From the NCBI RefSeq assembly GCF_001021505.1, contig NZ_LDPO01000001.1:124001-188000 (forward strand): a stretch of DNA of 64,000 nucleotides, written 5' to 3'. A program made the translations under genes and the position numbers. The stretch's first letter is position 1, and each line of letters opens with the position of its first letter. Under the pieces are notes generated by a model. That model was given only the letters and a program-made list of their open reading frames with translations. It was not told where the DNA came from and ran no database searches. This DNA comes from Mycolicibacter heraklionensis (lineage in GTDB: Bacteria; Actinomycetota; Actinomycetes; Mycobacteriales; Mycobacteriaceae). Positions 1-8,580 of this stretch are shown here, piece by piece.

Positions 1-184
1 CCGGTTCGCACGTGTCTTCGTCGGCCTCGGCCACGGGTGGGCTGCCGATACCGGTGACGATCCCACCGCCGACGACGTCGCGGCGCACCTGGCACAAGTG
101 TCGTCGACCGAGCCGTTCACGGTTCCGGACTCCATTTTCGACGAGGTGTTCGGTGTCTGCGATCGGCTCGGCATCGCGATGTGA
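1..184 (+). CDS. C-terminal end of a gene cut by the window edge, possibly a short-chain dehydrogenase
   Basis: An open frame enters from the left edge (reading from base 2) and stops at TGA 182-184, giving about 60 residues. The tail ends in a helix-like segment with DEVFGVCDRLGIAM. Tails of this kind, after a loop rich in Asp and Thr, occur in mycobacterial short-chain dehydrogenases, but neither the Rossmann core nor the YxxxK motif lies in the window, so the family is a guess. The gene converges on the P450 gene, whose stop lies 3 bp away. The start cannot be seen. Confidence 0.5.
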   Translation, partial: RFARVFVGLGHGWAADTGDDPTADDVAAHLAQVSSTEPFTVPDSIFDEVFGVCDRLGIAM

Positions 185-187
185 GTG

Positions 188-1390
188 TCATCGGGTGGCA
201 ACGGGTAGCCGCGCCCACCCCCGCACGCTGGCGGTGTGCGCGCGTTCAGCACCTGCGTAGTCGACTTCCCAGTCCGGCCACCGCTTGAGGACCTCCTCGA
301 AGGCCACCCGCGCCTCCAGCCGGGCCAGCGCCGACCCGAGGCAGAAGTGCACGCCCTTGCCGAAGCTGAGGTGGCCGCCCTCGCGGTGGATGTCGAAGCG
401 ATCCGGGTCGGCGAAATGCCGATGGTCACGGTTGGCAGAACCGTTCAGCAGCAACATGAACGACCCTTCGGGAACCTGGCGGCCGTAGTGCTCGACGTCG
501 CGCGCGACATAGCGCGCCTGCACCGGCGACGGCGGTTCGTAGCGCAGGGTTTCCTCGACCGCACCGGGAATCAGCGAAGGATCGCGGGCGACCTCGCGGC
601 GTTGATCGGGATGATCCGAGAGCAGTTGCGCCATGAAACCGATCAGCCGGGCCGTGGTCTCATTTCCGGCCCCGGCGATCATGGCGGTATAGGCCAGCAC
701 TTCGGTGCGAGACAGCGGACGTCGCGTGCCGTCGGGCTCGTCGATCTCCGCCCGCAACAGATCGGTCATCAGGTCATCGGAGGGATGGTTGGCGCGCCAC
801 TCGATGTACTCGGCGAACATGACGATGGCGTCGGCGAATATCTGTTGGCTGATGTCACCGGGTTCGCGCCCCTCGGCCATCTCGATGAAAGAACCGTTGC
901 GCTCCCGGATCGCCTCCTGGTCCGTCTCCGGGATCCCGAGTAGATAGCCGATCGTCCGCATCGGCATCACCACCCCGAGATCGGCGATGAAGTCGAACCC
1001 GCCGGCACCTACCAGGGGGTCCAGCTCCTTGACGCAGAAGTCACGGATCAGAGGTTCTACGGACAGCATCCGCCGCGGGGTGAAGACTCGCGAGAGCAGG
1101 CTGCGGTGCAGGTCGTGCAGTGGCGGATCCTCGAACAGCAGGATGCCCGGCGGTACCTCGAGGTTGTTGAACAAGATGTCGGCGGTGGTCCCTCGACCAG
1201 AGCGATAGGTGTCCCAGTTCGGCAGCTCGCGCGCCACGTCGTCGTAGCGGCTCAGCGCGTAGAAATTGTATTTCTCGTTGTAGTACAAGGGCGTTTCGTC
1301 ACGCATGCGCTTCCACACCGGATACGGATCGTCATCGATATCGCTGTCGAACGGGTCGTAGTAGAGCCCGACCGCGCTGGCGCCTGTCAT
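188..1390 (-). CDS. Cytochrome P450
   Basis: This encodes a 400-residue soluble bacterial P450, a haem-thiolate monooxygenase that needs a ferredoxin and reductase partner. The I-helix oxygen-binding motif AGAGNETT is at residues 239-246, the ExxR pair at E280/R283 and the haem loop FGKGVHFCLG at 343-352, with C350 as the iron ligand. The length is normal for the family. The start is ATG at 1390, overlapping the stop of the upstream tetR gene by 4 bp, so the two are translationally coupled and the TetR protein probably controls it. An upstream extension of the frame to 1792 is antisense noise over tetR. The substrate cannot be read from sequence; steroids, fatty acids and terpenoids are all possible given the mce and AveC-like neighbours. 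Confidence 0.95.
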   Translation of the reverse strand: MTGASAVGLYYDPFDSDIDDDPYPVWKRMRDETPLYYNEKYNFYALSRYDDVARELPNWDTYRSGRGTTADILFNNLEVPPGILLFEDPPLHDLHRSLLSRVFTPRRMLSVEPLIRDFCVKELDPLVGAGGFDFIADLGVVMPMRTIGYLLGIPETDQEAIRERNGSFIEMAEGREPGDISQQIFADAIVMFAEYIEWRANHPSDDLMTDLLRAEIDEPDGTRRPLSRTEVLAYTAMIAGAGNETTARLIGFMAQLLSDHPDQRREVARDPSLIPGAVEETLRYEPPSPVQARYVARDVEHYGRQVPEGSFMLLLNGSANRDHRHFADPDRFDIHREGGHLSFGKGVHFCLGSALARLEARVAFEEVLKRWPDWEVDYAGAERAHTASVRGWARLPVATR

Positions 1391-2076
1391 GGTCGTGTCC
1401 CTTGGTCGCTCCGGTGCAGGAAGCCGTGCAGGCTCGCCTGGGTGAGTTCCTCGACGATCACCTTTCGCGAAGGAGGCCTGGCCCCGAAGTACGTCGACCG
1501 CAGTGCGGCCATTCCGGCGATCATCGCCACGGTGGAGTGCGCCGGCAGGTTCGGGTGCGCTGATCCGATCGATCGCAGGTTCATCCCCTCCGCGCTGATC
1601 TGGCCGAGCAGCGTGATCGCCCGCCGAACGTCGGCAATGCCAGCCTGCGCTGCCTCTTCCTCGGTGAGCGAGTCCGCGGCCATGAGCGTGACCAGCAGCC
1701 CCTGATGGCGGACGAACACGTCGTAGAGCCGCCCGACAAAATGGCGGGCCAACTCTTCTTCGCCGGTCTGTTCCGGATCGAGCGACTGCCACGTCCGGCA
1801 GAATTCATCGACGAAACTAGTGAACGGCGTGACGAGTGCCTCACGGAACAACGTCGCCTTCGAGCCGAAGTGACGGAACAACAGGGGTTCGGTGACCCCG
1901 GCCACCTGCGCGATCTCGCGCGTGGTGGTGCTGCGATAGTCCTGGCGGGCGAAGAGGTCTCGGGCGGCGTCAAGCAGCAGCCGACGCGGCTCGCCGCGCG
2001 ACCTGCGCATGGCCGGGCCAGGCTGCGCGGTGTTGGAAACTCGCTGGGGCAATCTGTTCCACTCCTTGAATCGCAC
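1387..2076 (-). CDS. TetR/AcrR family transcriptional regulator
   Basis: This is a 229-residue one-component repressor. The N-terminal helix-turn-helix spans about residues 28-75 (AARDLFARQDYRSTTTREIA, then GVTEPLLFRHFGSKATLF), followed by an all-helical ligand domain. The start at 2076 gives a 22-residue extension before the domain; ATG at the MRRSRGEP segment (residue 23) is an alternative. The stop overlaps the P450 start by 4 bp. Two inverted repeats lie about 20-60 bp upstream, between this gene and the divergent AveC-like pair, and are the obvious operator candidates. The likely role is ligand-responsive control of the P450 and possibly of the divergent genes. Confidence 0.92.
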   Translation of the reverse strand: MRFKEWNRLPQRVSNTAQPGPAMRRSRGEPRRLLLDAARDLFARQDYRSTTTREIAQVAGVTEPLLFRHFGSKATLFREALVTPFTSFVDEFCRTWQSLDPEQTGEEELARHFVGRLYDVFVRHQGLLVTLMAADSLTEEEAAQAGIADVRRAITLLGQISAEGMNLRSIGSAHPNLPAHSTVAMIAGMAALRSTYFGARPPSRKVIVEELTQASLHGFLHRSDQGTRP

Positions 2077-2096
2077 TCGCCGTCGGACAACTTTAG

Positions 2097-2135
2097 GATA
2101 GTCTCCACTATCTACATTGGATAGTGGCCGCTATC
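2097..2135. promoter_or_regulatory. Tandem operator-like inverted repeats between tetR and the AveC-like operon
   Basis: Two inverted repeats of the same form, GATAGTCTCCACTATC at 2097-2112 and GATAGTGGCCGCTATC at 2120-2135, lie 23 bp apart, a little over two helical turns. Six-base arms (GATAGT/ACTATC and GATAGT/GCTATC) flank 4-bp spacers. They sit in the divergent promoter region 21 bp before the tetR start and 33 bp before the first + strand start. The arrangement suits two TetR dimers on one face of the DNA. Binding by the adjacent regulator is inferred from position. Confidence 0.75.
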
Positions 2136-2167
2136 TATTGAAAGTCGCCGTCGAAGGAGGCGCGGAC

Positions 2168-2260
2168 GTGGGTGCTGTGATCATGCTGGGCACGCTGTTC
2201 GGACTGATCGTCCTGATCTACGCCCTCGTGCTGCGTTTCGATCCGGAAGCACGCCGGTGA
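2168..2260 (+). CDS. Small single-pass membrane peptide (30 aa)
   Basis: GTG at 2168 follows a strong ribosome-binding site, GAAGGAGG at 2153-2160. The frame gives 30 residues: a hydrophobic helix (VIMLGTLFGLIVLIYALVL) and a short charged tail (RFDPEARR). The TGA at 2258-2260 overlaps the GTG start (2257) of the AveC-like gene, a typical coupled arrangement. The good RBS, clean transmembrane pattern and coupling argue that it is translated. It resembles the small membrane subunits that go with larger membrane enzymes, but no family is recognised. Confidence 0.6.
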   Translation: MGAVIMLGTLFGLIVLIYALVLRFDPEARR

Positions 2261-3051
2261 ACGCCGGGCTGGCGCCCTCACTGCAGGCCGCCCAAAGTTT
2301 CTCCTACATCAGCGGAATCGCGTTCTTCGCTATGGGCGCCTACCTGAGCTGGCGGCGGCGACACCTGCACCCACTGCTGCTCTTGAGCATCTCAGCCATA
2401 TCGTTCTCCTGGATCGAGGCACCCTACGACTGGGCGGTGTATGCGCAGTTTCCGCCGGCACTGCCCCGCATGCCTTCGTGGTGGCCGCTGAATATGACCT
2501 GGGGCGGCCTGCCCTTGGCCGTGCCCATCGGATACATCTCGTACTTCGTGCTGCCCGCGCTGGTGGGTGCCCGGCTCGGGCGCGGAATGGCCACGAGGTT
2601 CGGTTGGCGACGACCGACGACGTTGCTGACCGTGGGGCTCATCGTGGGCTGCTGCTGGGCATTTCTTTTCAACGCCATCCTGGGCGCCCGACTCGGTAAC
2701 TTCTGTTACGGCTACGTGATTCCCGGCCTGGCGCTGTGGGAGGGAACCCCGCACCAGTACCCGCTTTACGACTCGCTGGCCATGGGTGTGCAGATGATGG
2801 TCTTCACCTACCTGCTCGGCCGAACGGATTCGCAAGGAAGGAATGTCATCGAGATGTGGGCCGACAAACGGTCGACCACTCGGCTGCAATCGTCGGTGCT
2901 GTCCATCATCGCGGTCATTGTGATCGGAAACGGGTTGTACGGAGCGGTCTTCGCGCCCCATCTCGCCACCAAGCTCGGCGGCTGGGTGACCGCGGGCCCC
3001 AGCGAGCCACTGTTCCCGGGCGTGCCGAACCAGCCTCTCGAGGGCCGTTGA
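2257..3051 (+). CDS. Spirocyclase AveC-family-like membrane protein
   Basis: This is a 264-residue polytopic membrane protein with about seven hydrophobic segments. It carries a conserved aromatic-rich stretch, SWIEAPYDWAVYAQFP at about residues 50-65, followed by a Trp-rich loop and GYISYF. This pattern matches the actinobacterial family named after AveC, the avermectin spiroketal-forming enzyme. In mycobacteria these proteins often sit beside TetR regulators and P450s, as here. The GTG start overlaps the stop of the 30-aa gene. AveC-type catalysis in this organism is not shown; the family name is the only functional pointer. Confidence 0.72.
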   Translation: MNAGLAPSLQAAQSFSYISGIAFFAMGAYLSWRRRHLHPLLLLSISAISFSWIEAPYDWAVYAQFPPALPRMPSWWPLNMTWGGLPLAVPIGYISYFVLPALVGARLGRGMATRFGWRRPTTLLTVGLIVGCCWAFLFNAILGARLGNFCYGYVIPGLALWEGTPHQYPLYDSLAMGVQMMVFTYLLGRTDSQGRNVIEMWADKRSTTRLQSSVLSIIAVIVIGNGLYGAVFAPHLATKLGGWVTAGPSEPLFPGVPNQPLEGR

Positions 3052-3140
3052 CGGTGCCTTGACAAGGCCCTCACCAGGCGGCGCCAAAGCGTTGACCACA
3101 TACCGCACCGCGCGATAGGCTCCGCTGACGAAACCAAACA

Positions 3141-4139
3141 TTGGGTCCGCTATGCCGAGACGACGGCATTGCGGCTTCTGCAGGTGGGGCCGGTTTGGTA
3201 CGTAGGTCGGTCAACGGCTTGGCGTCCGATGGTGACTTTCGGGTCGCGATCGTCGAGCAGAACGGGGAGGGTCCGCTGACTGTCTCATCGGAGCGTGGGG
3301 AGTATGCCGACGGAGATTCGCTCGCCGAGGTCGGAGCATGGCTTCGGTCCTACGCCTGGTCGCACCCGTTGCGATCGCTGGGAACGGTGGGCGGCCAGAC
3401 CACTCTCGGGCTGCGCACCGTGCAGTACCTGTTCATCGACCTGTTCACCGGACGCTTCGCGATGTCGGAGTTCGTCAAGCAGGCGGCATTCATGGCCGGC
3501 ACCGCACTGGTGCCGACACTGCTGGTGACGATCCCCGTCGGTGTCACGCTGTCGATCCAGTTCGCCGTGCTGGCCGGCCAAGTCGGCGCGGAGTCTCTGT
3601 CAGGCGCCGCGAACGGGCTGGTGGTGATACGCCAGGGCGCTCCCCTGGTCGCCGCGATATTGCTGGCGGCAGCGGTCGGTTCGGCGGTGAGTGCGGACCT
3701 GGGTTCCCGGACCATGCGCGAAGAAGTCGATGCGATGGAGGTGATGGGGGTTTCCGTCATACGCCGATTGGTCGTTCCGCGCTTCGCCGCGCTGATTCTG
3801 GTCGGCGTTGCGTTGACCGGTCTCGCGACGTGCGCCGGGTTCTTCGTCGGCTACCTGTTCAACGTCTACGTTCAGAGCGGAACACCGGGATCTTTCGTCG
3901 CAACCTTCGCCTCCTTCGCGACCGTCGATGACCTCGTCCTGGCCCTGGCCAAGGCGATCGCCTTCGGCGCGATCGTCGCCGTCGTGGCATGTCATAAGGG
4001 CTTGGACACCCGTGGCGGACCGGCCGGGGTCGCGAATTCGGTGAACGCTGCGGTGGTCGAATCGATTCTGCTGCTGATGATCGTCAATGTCGGAATGAGC
4101 CAGCTCTACCTGCTGCTCTTTCCCAAAGCGAGCTTGTAG
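3141..4139 (+). CDS. yrbEA: YrbEA: Mce transporter permease (MlaE family), first gene of the mce operon
   Basis: This is one of two permease subunits of the mycobacterial Mce lipid importer, working with an MceG-type ATPase encoded elsewhere. The MlaE core begins near residue 85 with five or six membrane segments and holds the cytoplasmic coupling motif region DLGSRTMREEVDAMEVMGV. The C-terminal VNAAVVESILLLMIVNV resembles YrbE3A-type proteins. The start is uncertain: the frame opens at TTG 3141 (332 aa) with no ATG or GTG before the conserved core, and later TTG codons at 3195 and 3219 would give lengths closer to the family norm. The gene is followed 5 bp later by yrbEB. The 89 bp before it show no clear operator. 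Confidence 0.9.
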   Translation: MGPLCRDDGIAASAGGAGLVRRSVNGLASDGDFRVAIVEQNGEGPLTVSSERGEYADGDSLAEVGAWLRSYAWSHPLRSLGTVGGQTTLGLRTVQYLFIDLFTGRFAMSEFVKQAAFMAGTALVPTLLVTIPVGVTLSIQFAVLAGQVGAESLSGAANGLVVIRQGAPLVAAILLAAAVGSAVSADLGSRTMREEVDAMEVMGVSVIRRLVVPRFAALILVGVALTGLATCAGFFVGYLFNVYVQSGTPGSFVATFASFATVDDLVLALAKAIAFGAIVAVVACHKGLDTRGGPAGVANSVNAAVVESILLLMIVNVGMSQLYLLLFPKASL

Positions 4140-4144
4140 TCGCC

Positions 4145-5002
4145 ATGGCCGTAGCCGTCTACCGCCCCCGTGCGGTTCACCATGTCTTTCAAGCGGCCGA
4201 GGTCGTGTGGCGGCCCATCGCCAAGGCCGGCCACATGCTGGACTTCATCTGTCGTGTTCTGGTGGCGGTCCCGGTCATGCTGGCTCGCTACCGTCGGGAG
4301 TTCATCCGCAACCTGTCCGACATCGCCTGGGGCAACGGGGCGCTCGTCGTGGGCGGCGGCACGATGGGGGTATCGGTCGTGCTGGGTATCACTGCCGGCG
4401 CACTACTGGCCATCGAGGGTTACAACGCACTGAACCTGTTGGGCCTGGGTCCGGCAACCGGCCTGTTGTCCTCGTGGGGATCGACCCGCGAGTTGGTGCC
4501 GGTCATGATCGCCATCGCTTTCACCACCCAGGCGGGCTGCCGTTTCACCGCCCAACTGGGCGCCATGCGCATCGCCGAAGAGATCGACGCCATGGATGCG
4601 CTGGCGATCAAGCCCATTCCCTACCTGGTGACCACCCGGGTGGCGGCGTCGGTGTTGGCTGCCATTCCGCTGTTCCTGGTCTGCCTGGCTGCGGCATACC
4701 TTTCTGCGCAGGTCGTGGTCGGAGTCATCGCGCACACCTCCGCGGGCACCTACGGACACTATTTCGCCCTGTTCAGCAGCGCTCGTGACGTCTTCTACGC
4801 GACGATCAAAGGCGTCGTTTTCATCTTCTTTGCCGCCGTAATTCAGTGCTACTACGGCTATTTCGCTTCGGGAGGTCCGCAGGGCGTCGGAGTCGCCGCG
4901 GGCCACGCGATGCGGGCCACCATCACGGTGGTGATCATTTTGAACGCCCTACTGACGATGGCGATGTGGGGCGTCAACGCCGGCGCGAGGTTCGGTGGCT
5001 GA
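4145..5002 (+). CDS. yrbEB: YrbEB: second Mce transporter permease (MlaE family)
   Basis: This is a 285-residue partner of YrbEA. The MlaE domain covers most of the protein, with the permease signature QLGAMRIAEEIDAMDALAI near residues 138-156 and five hydrophobic helices. It lies 5 bp after yrbEA and 2 bp before mceA, so all three are surely co-transcribed. YrbEA and YrbEB form the inner-membrane channel that receives lipid from the MceA-F tube. Sequence features resemble the mce2/mce3 type more than mce1 or mce4, as judged from memory. Confidence 0.93.
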   Translation: MAVAVYRPRAVHHVFQAAEVVWRPIAKAGHMLDFICRVLVAVPVMLARYRREFIRNLSDIAWGNGALVVGGGTMGVSVVLGITAGALLAIEGYNALNLLGLGPATGLLSSWGSTRELVPVMIAIAFTTQAGCRFTAQLGAMRIAEEIDAMDALAIKPIPYLVTTRVAASVLAAIPLFLVCLAAAYLSAQVVVGVIAHTSAGTYGHYFALFSSARDVFYATIKGVVFIFFAAVIQCYYGYFASGGPQGVGVAAGHAMRATITVVIILNALLTMAMWGVNAGARFGG

Positions 5003-5004
5003 TC

Positions 5005-6453
5005 ATGCCGAACTCTTTCGACGCCAATGACCGCGGACCTTCCAACCTTCGACTGTTCGTCAGCGGGTTGGTCTTGTTGGCGATCGTGGCGATCGGCGTG
5101 GCACTGCTGATCGCGCAGTCACAGGGTGTCCTGCAGCATTCCGTTCGGGTCAGTGCCGAACTCACCAACGTCGGCGACGGCCTGCCGGTGAAATCCGACG
5201 TGAAGTTCCGCGGCGTCCTGGTCGGATTCGTGTCAGCAGTCACGCCCGCGACGGCGGGTCATCCCAACATCGTCCGTATCGACCTCAGCCCCGCGTATGC
5301 GCCCGGGATTCCCGACACAGTTACCGCCCGAGTGGTGCCGTCCAACGTCTTCGCGGTCTCGTCAGTGCAGCTGGTCGACAACGGCACCCACTCGGCCCCG
5401 GTGCGGTCGGGAGCGGTGATCGGCGAAGATCAGGCGTTGCCGACGGTGCTGTTCCAGACCACGCTGAACAAGTTCCGTCAAGTGCTCGCCGCCGTGGGCC
5501 GCCGGCCCTCCACCGACAGCGTCGGATGGCTCACTGCCTTGGGCGATGCCACCAGCGGACGGGGCGATCGGCTGCAGCAGGCCGGTCGCAACCTGAACGA
5601 GATCGTCGACGAACTCAACACGGTTGTCACCGGCGACGAGCTGGGACCGTCGACGATCGCCGCACTGACCGAGGCCACCGCTGCGCTCGGTCACACCGCG
5701 CCGGAACTCCTCGACGCACTCGACGGCGCCGTTACGCCCATGCGCACGCTCGCCGAAAAGCGTTCGGAACTGATGAATCTGCTGTCCGCCGGCCTCGGTA
5801 CAACCGGAATTCTCGGCGATGCCTTCGACCACAACACCGACCGGATGATCGACATCTCCACCAAGCTGACACCCGTCTTGGGCGTGCTGGGCGATCACGC
5901 CGAGACCCTGCACGCGATCGCCACCCGGCTGACCACACTGGTCGGCCGGGTCATGGAAGTCGCCTGGAACTACGACACGAACCAGCTGCAAGCCAAAGCC
6001 GTCATCTCGCTGAACCCGACCAGGACCTACGTACGAGCTGACTGCCCGCGTTACGGCGACATGGCCGGGCCCAGTTGCTTCACCGCCCCCGAGGTCCCGA
6101 CCGCGCCGGCATTGACACCGTCGCTCGAATCCCGCGGGTTTCCACTGCCTCCCGGCATTACCGAGAACCGCCCCAACTTCGCACCGCCGCGGGGTTCGGT
6201 GTTGCCGCCCGCCGGCGGCCCCGAACCGGCACCGCCGGAGCCGGTAGCCCCGGGCCCCGAGCCCGCGGCTCCGGCACAGCCTCAGGCGGCCGTCATCGGC
6301 GGCAACGTGGGCCCGGTCGGCAGCACCAGGGAGAAGCAACAGTTGGAGGTCATCATGGGCGATCAGGCCAACACTGCCGCCGAACTGCTCCTCGCACCGC
6401 TGCTGCGCGGCAATACGGTTCGGTTGACGGCGTACTCCGGCGGTGACCGATGA
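5005..6453 (+). CDS. mceA: MceA: MCE family substrate-binding protein
   Basis: This is a 482-residue MCE protein with one N-terminal membrane helix (about residues 13-35), an MCE/MlaD beta-barrel domain at about 42-120 (VSAELTNVGDGLPVKSDVKFRGVLVG), a long helical region that builds the periplasmic tube, and a low-complexity Pro/Ala/Glu tail (about 395-440). The start ATG at 5005 is 2 bp after the yrbEB stop; longer frames upstream run through yrbEB. The stop overlaps the mceB start by 4 bp. The Pro-rich tail probably spans or meets the cell wall. The lipid carried is unknown. Confidence 0.93.
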   Translation: MPNSFDANDRGPSNLRLFVSGLVLLAIVAIGVALLIAQSQGVLQHSVRVSAELTNVGDGLPVKSDVKFRGVLVGFVSAVTPATAGHPNIVRIDLSPAYAPGIPDTVTARVVPSNVFAVSSVQLVDNGTHSAPVRSGAVIGEDQALPTVLFQTTLNKFRQVLAAVGRRPSTDSVGWLTALGDATSGRGDRLQQAGRNLNEIVDELNTVVTGDELGPSTIAALTEATAALGHTAPELLDALDGAVTPMRTLAEKRSELMNLLSAGLGTTGILGDAFDHNTDRMIDISTKLTPVLGVLGDHAETLHAIATRLTTLVGRVMEVAWNYDTNQLQAKAVISLNPTRTYVRADCPRYGDMAGPSCFTAPEVPTAPALTPSLESRGFPLPPGITENRPNFAPPRGSVLPPAGGPEPAPPEPVAPGPEPAAPAQPQAAVIGGNVGPVGSTREKQQLEVIMGDQANTAAELLLAPLLRGNTVRLTAYSGGDR

Positions 6454-7490
6454 GGTATCGCAAGGCGTTACTCGGGCTGAGCCTGTTCCTGGTGGTTTCC
6501 ACCACCGCCACGTGGTTGGTCTTCGTCACCCTGCGCCGCGAAGTCACCGGCCCGACGAACAGCTACAGCGCGGTATTCACCGACGTATCCGGTCTGCACA
6601 GCGGCGACGACGTACGCACCGCGGGTGTTCGGGTGGGACGCGTGGACCGAGTCGAGTTGGAGGGCAACCTGGCCAAGGTCACCTTCCGGGTGCCGAAGAC
6701 CCACGCACTCTACGACGACACCACCGCATCGGTGACGTATCAGAACATCATCGGCCAGCGGTACCTGGGACTCTCCCCCGGAACCGCGTCCCCGCACAAC
6801 TTGTTACCGGATCACGCCAGCATCCCGGTCGAGCGCACCAACCCGTCGTTCGACATCTCCTATCTGCTCAACGGATTCGAGCCGCTGTTCACCCTTTTGA
6901 GCCCGCAACAGGTGGACAACCTCACCAGCGGCATCATTGCGGCCTTACAAGGCGATTCCGCGTCTTTGGTGACATTGATCAGTCAGACCTCGGCACTTGC
7001 CGAGTCGTTCGCGGGTCCCGATCAGATCCTCGGCGACGTCATCGCAAACCTCGACGAGGTCGCCGCGATCCTGGCGCGCCAAGACCGCGACCTGCAAGCC
7101 GTGATCGACCACTCCCGCGCCGCCTTGTCGACCCTGGCCGCCCGCCGCGATGAGCTGGTGGCGTCGACCGGTTCGATCACCCACGCAACGGATCGATTGT
7201 CGGTGCTCCTGGATGCGGTCTATCCACAGCTTGAAGAATTGCTGCTGCGCGAGCCCGGATTCGTCGGGCATCTCACGGGCGAGGGACGGCAACGGTTCGC
7301 TCATTACGGCGCGAATCTCGTACTGGTTCTCAAAGGCCTCGCCCGGGCAACCCAAAGCGGAAGCTACATCGACGGATACATCTGCGACATCAACTCCACG
7401 GTGTTCGCGTTCCTGGGCCGGGTGATCCCCGGCACCGTCAAACTCGCCTCGCCGGGCAACATCGTCCAACATTCACCGATCTGCAGGTAG
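6450..7490 (+). CDS. mceB: MceB: MCE family protein
   Basis: This is a 346-residue MCE protein. One N-terminal membrane helix (about residues 7-27) is followed by an MCE domain at about 37-112 (SAVFTDVSGLHSGDDVRTAGVRVG, read in two parts) and a helical rod. A Cys pair appears near the C-terminus (CDINST and PICR). The ATG lies in the ATGA overlap with mceA. Lacking the long Pro-rich tail of MceA, it is the usual compact B subunit of the hexameric tube. A gap of 7 bp separates it from mceC. Confidence 0.93.
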   Translation: MRYRKALLGLSLFLVVSTTATWLVFVTLRREVTGPTNSYSAVFTDVSGLHSGDDVRTAGVRVGRVDRVELEGNLAKVTFRVPKTHALYDDTTASVTYQNIIGQRYLGLSPGTASPHNLLPDHASIPVERTNPSFDISYLLNGFEPLFTLLSPQQVDNLTSGIIAALQGDSASLVTLISQTSALAESFAGPDQILGDVIANLDEVAAILARQDRDLQAVIDHSRAALSTLAARRDELVASTGSITHATDRLSVLLDAVYPQLEELLLREPGFVGHLTGEGRQRFAHYGANLVLVLKGLARATQSGSYIDGYICDINSTVFAFLGRVIPGTVKLASPGNIVQHSPICR

Positions 7491-7497
7491 ACGCACG

Positions 7498-8580
7498 ATG
7501 TCGCTGAGCCGCAAGCGCCCGATCGAGGGTTACAACCCGATCTGGGTGGGCACCGTCTCAGTGGCCGTCATGGCATTGGTCATCATGGCCATCGTCGGTA
7601 TCGGCAAGTTGTCACTCGGCCGGACCGGGTATCGGGCCGAGTTCGCGCAGGCCGCCCAGCTCAGTCCCGGTGACCAGGTCACCGTGGCGGGAATCGAAGT
7701 CGGCACCGTGAAAGACGTCGCACTCAGCGGCGATCGCATCACAGTGAAATTCACCGTCGGCAACGGTGTGCGGTTGGGCGATGCGTCGCGGGCGGCAATC
7801 AAACTGACAACTCTGCTGGGCCGGCGCTATCTGGAGCTCTCCCCCGCCGGAGCCGGCGAACTTCCTTCCCGCACCATCACATTGGCCAACACGTCGGTCC
7901 CCTATAACCTCCAGGCCACGCTGGCCGACGCGACCACCACCTTCGAGCAGGTGGACGCCGACCGCATCGCTGAGTCGATGGCCGAGATGAGCAACGGCCT
8001 CTCCGGCGTACCCGAGGCGCTGCCCGAGGCCCTGCGCAACGTCCAATCACTGGCGGCCGTGATCTCAGCCCGCCGCGATCAGATCGGTTCACTGTTGAAG
8101 AACGTAGACACCATCACCCGCGTCATCCGCGACCAGAAGGCCGACCTCGGCGCGCTGGTGATCCAAGGCAGAGACCTACTCCAAACGGTCAACGCCCGGC
8201 AGGCTTCGTTACACCGGCTACTCGAGGGCACCACCGTATTGGTCGACACTTTGAAGACGATCTTCGACGACGAGCCCGCGATCAACGAAATGCTGGCCAA
8301 CATGCAGCAATTCGCCGAGATGGCCGCCAAGCACGACGCGCTGGTCCGCAACACGCTGCAAGTGATGCCGGTGGCCTTCCGCAATCTGGCCAATGCCAGC
8401 GGCAGCGGCACCGCACTCGACATCAATCTGCCGTCCGGGGTGCTCATCGATTCCTGGATGTGTGCGCTCAGTGGGCGCGGCACGCAGTTCGGGCTGGCGC
8501 AATACTTCACCGATTGCCAACCCACCGCGGACCCGTTTCCGGGTTGGCCGCCACCGGACCCGGCGAGGCTGCCCGGATGA
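7498..8580 (+). CDS. mceC: MceC: MCE family protein
   Basis: This is a 360-residue MCE protein with a membrane helix at about residues 16-37, an MCE domain at about 45-120 (GYRAEFAQAAQLSPGDQVTV) and a helical rod. The C-terminus is Pro-rich and short (PFPGWPPPDPARLPG). The ATG at 7498 follows mceB closely, and the TGA overlaps the mceD ATG by 4 bp. It is one of six subunits forming the lipid conduit between outer layers and the YrbE permease. Confidence 0.93.
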   Translation: MSLSRKRPIEGYNPIWVGTVSVAVMALVIMAIVGIGKLSLGRTGYRAEFAQAAQLSPGDQVTVAGIEVGTVKDVALSGDRITVKFTVGNGVRLGDASRAAIKLTTLLGRRYLELSPAGAGELPSRTITLANTSVPYNLQATLADATTTFEQVDADRIAESMAEMSNGLSGVPEALPEALRNVQSLAAVISARRDQIGSLLKNVDTITRVIRDQKADLGALVIQGRDLLQTVNARQASLHRLLEGTTVLVDTLKTIFDDEPAINEMLANMQQFAEMAAKHDALVRNTLQVMPVAFRNLANASGSGTALDINLPSGVLIDSWMCALSGRGTQFGLAQYFTDCQPTADPFPGWPPPDPARLPG

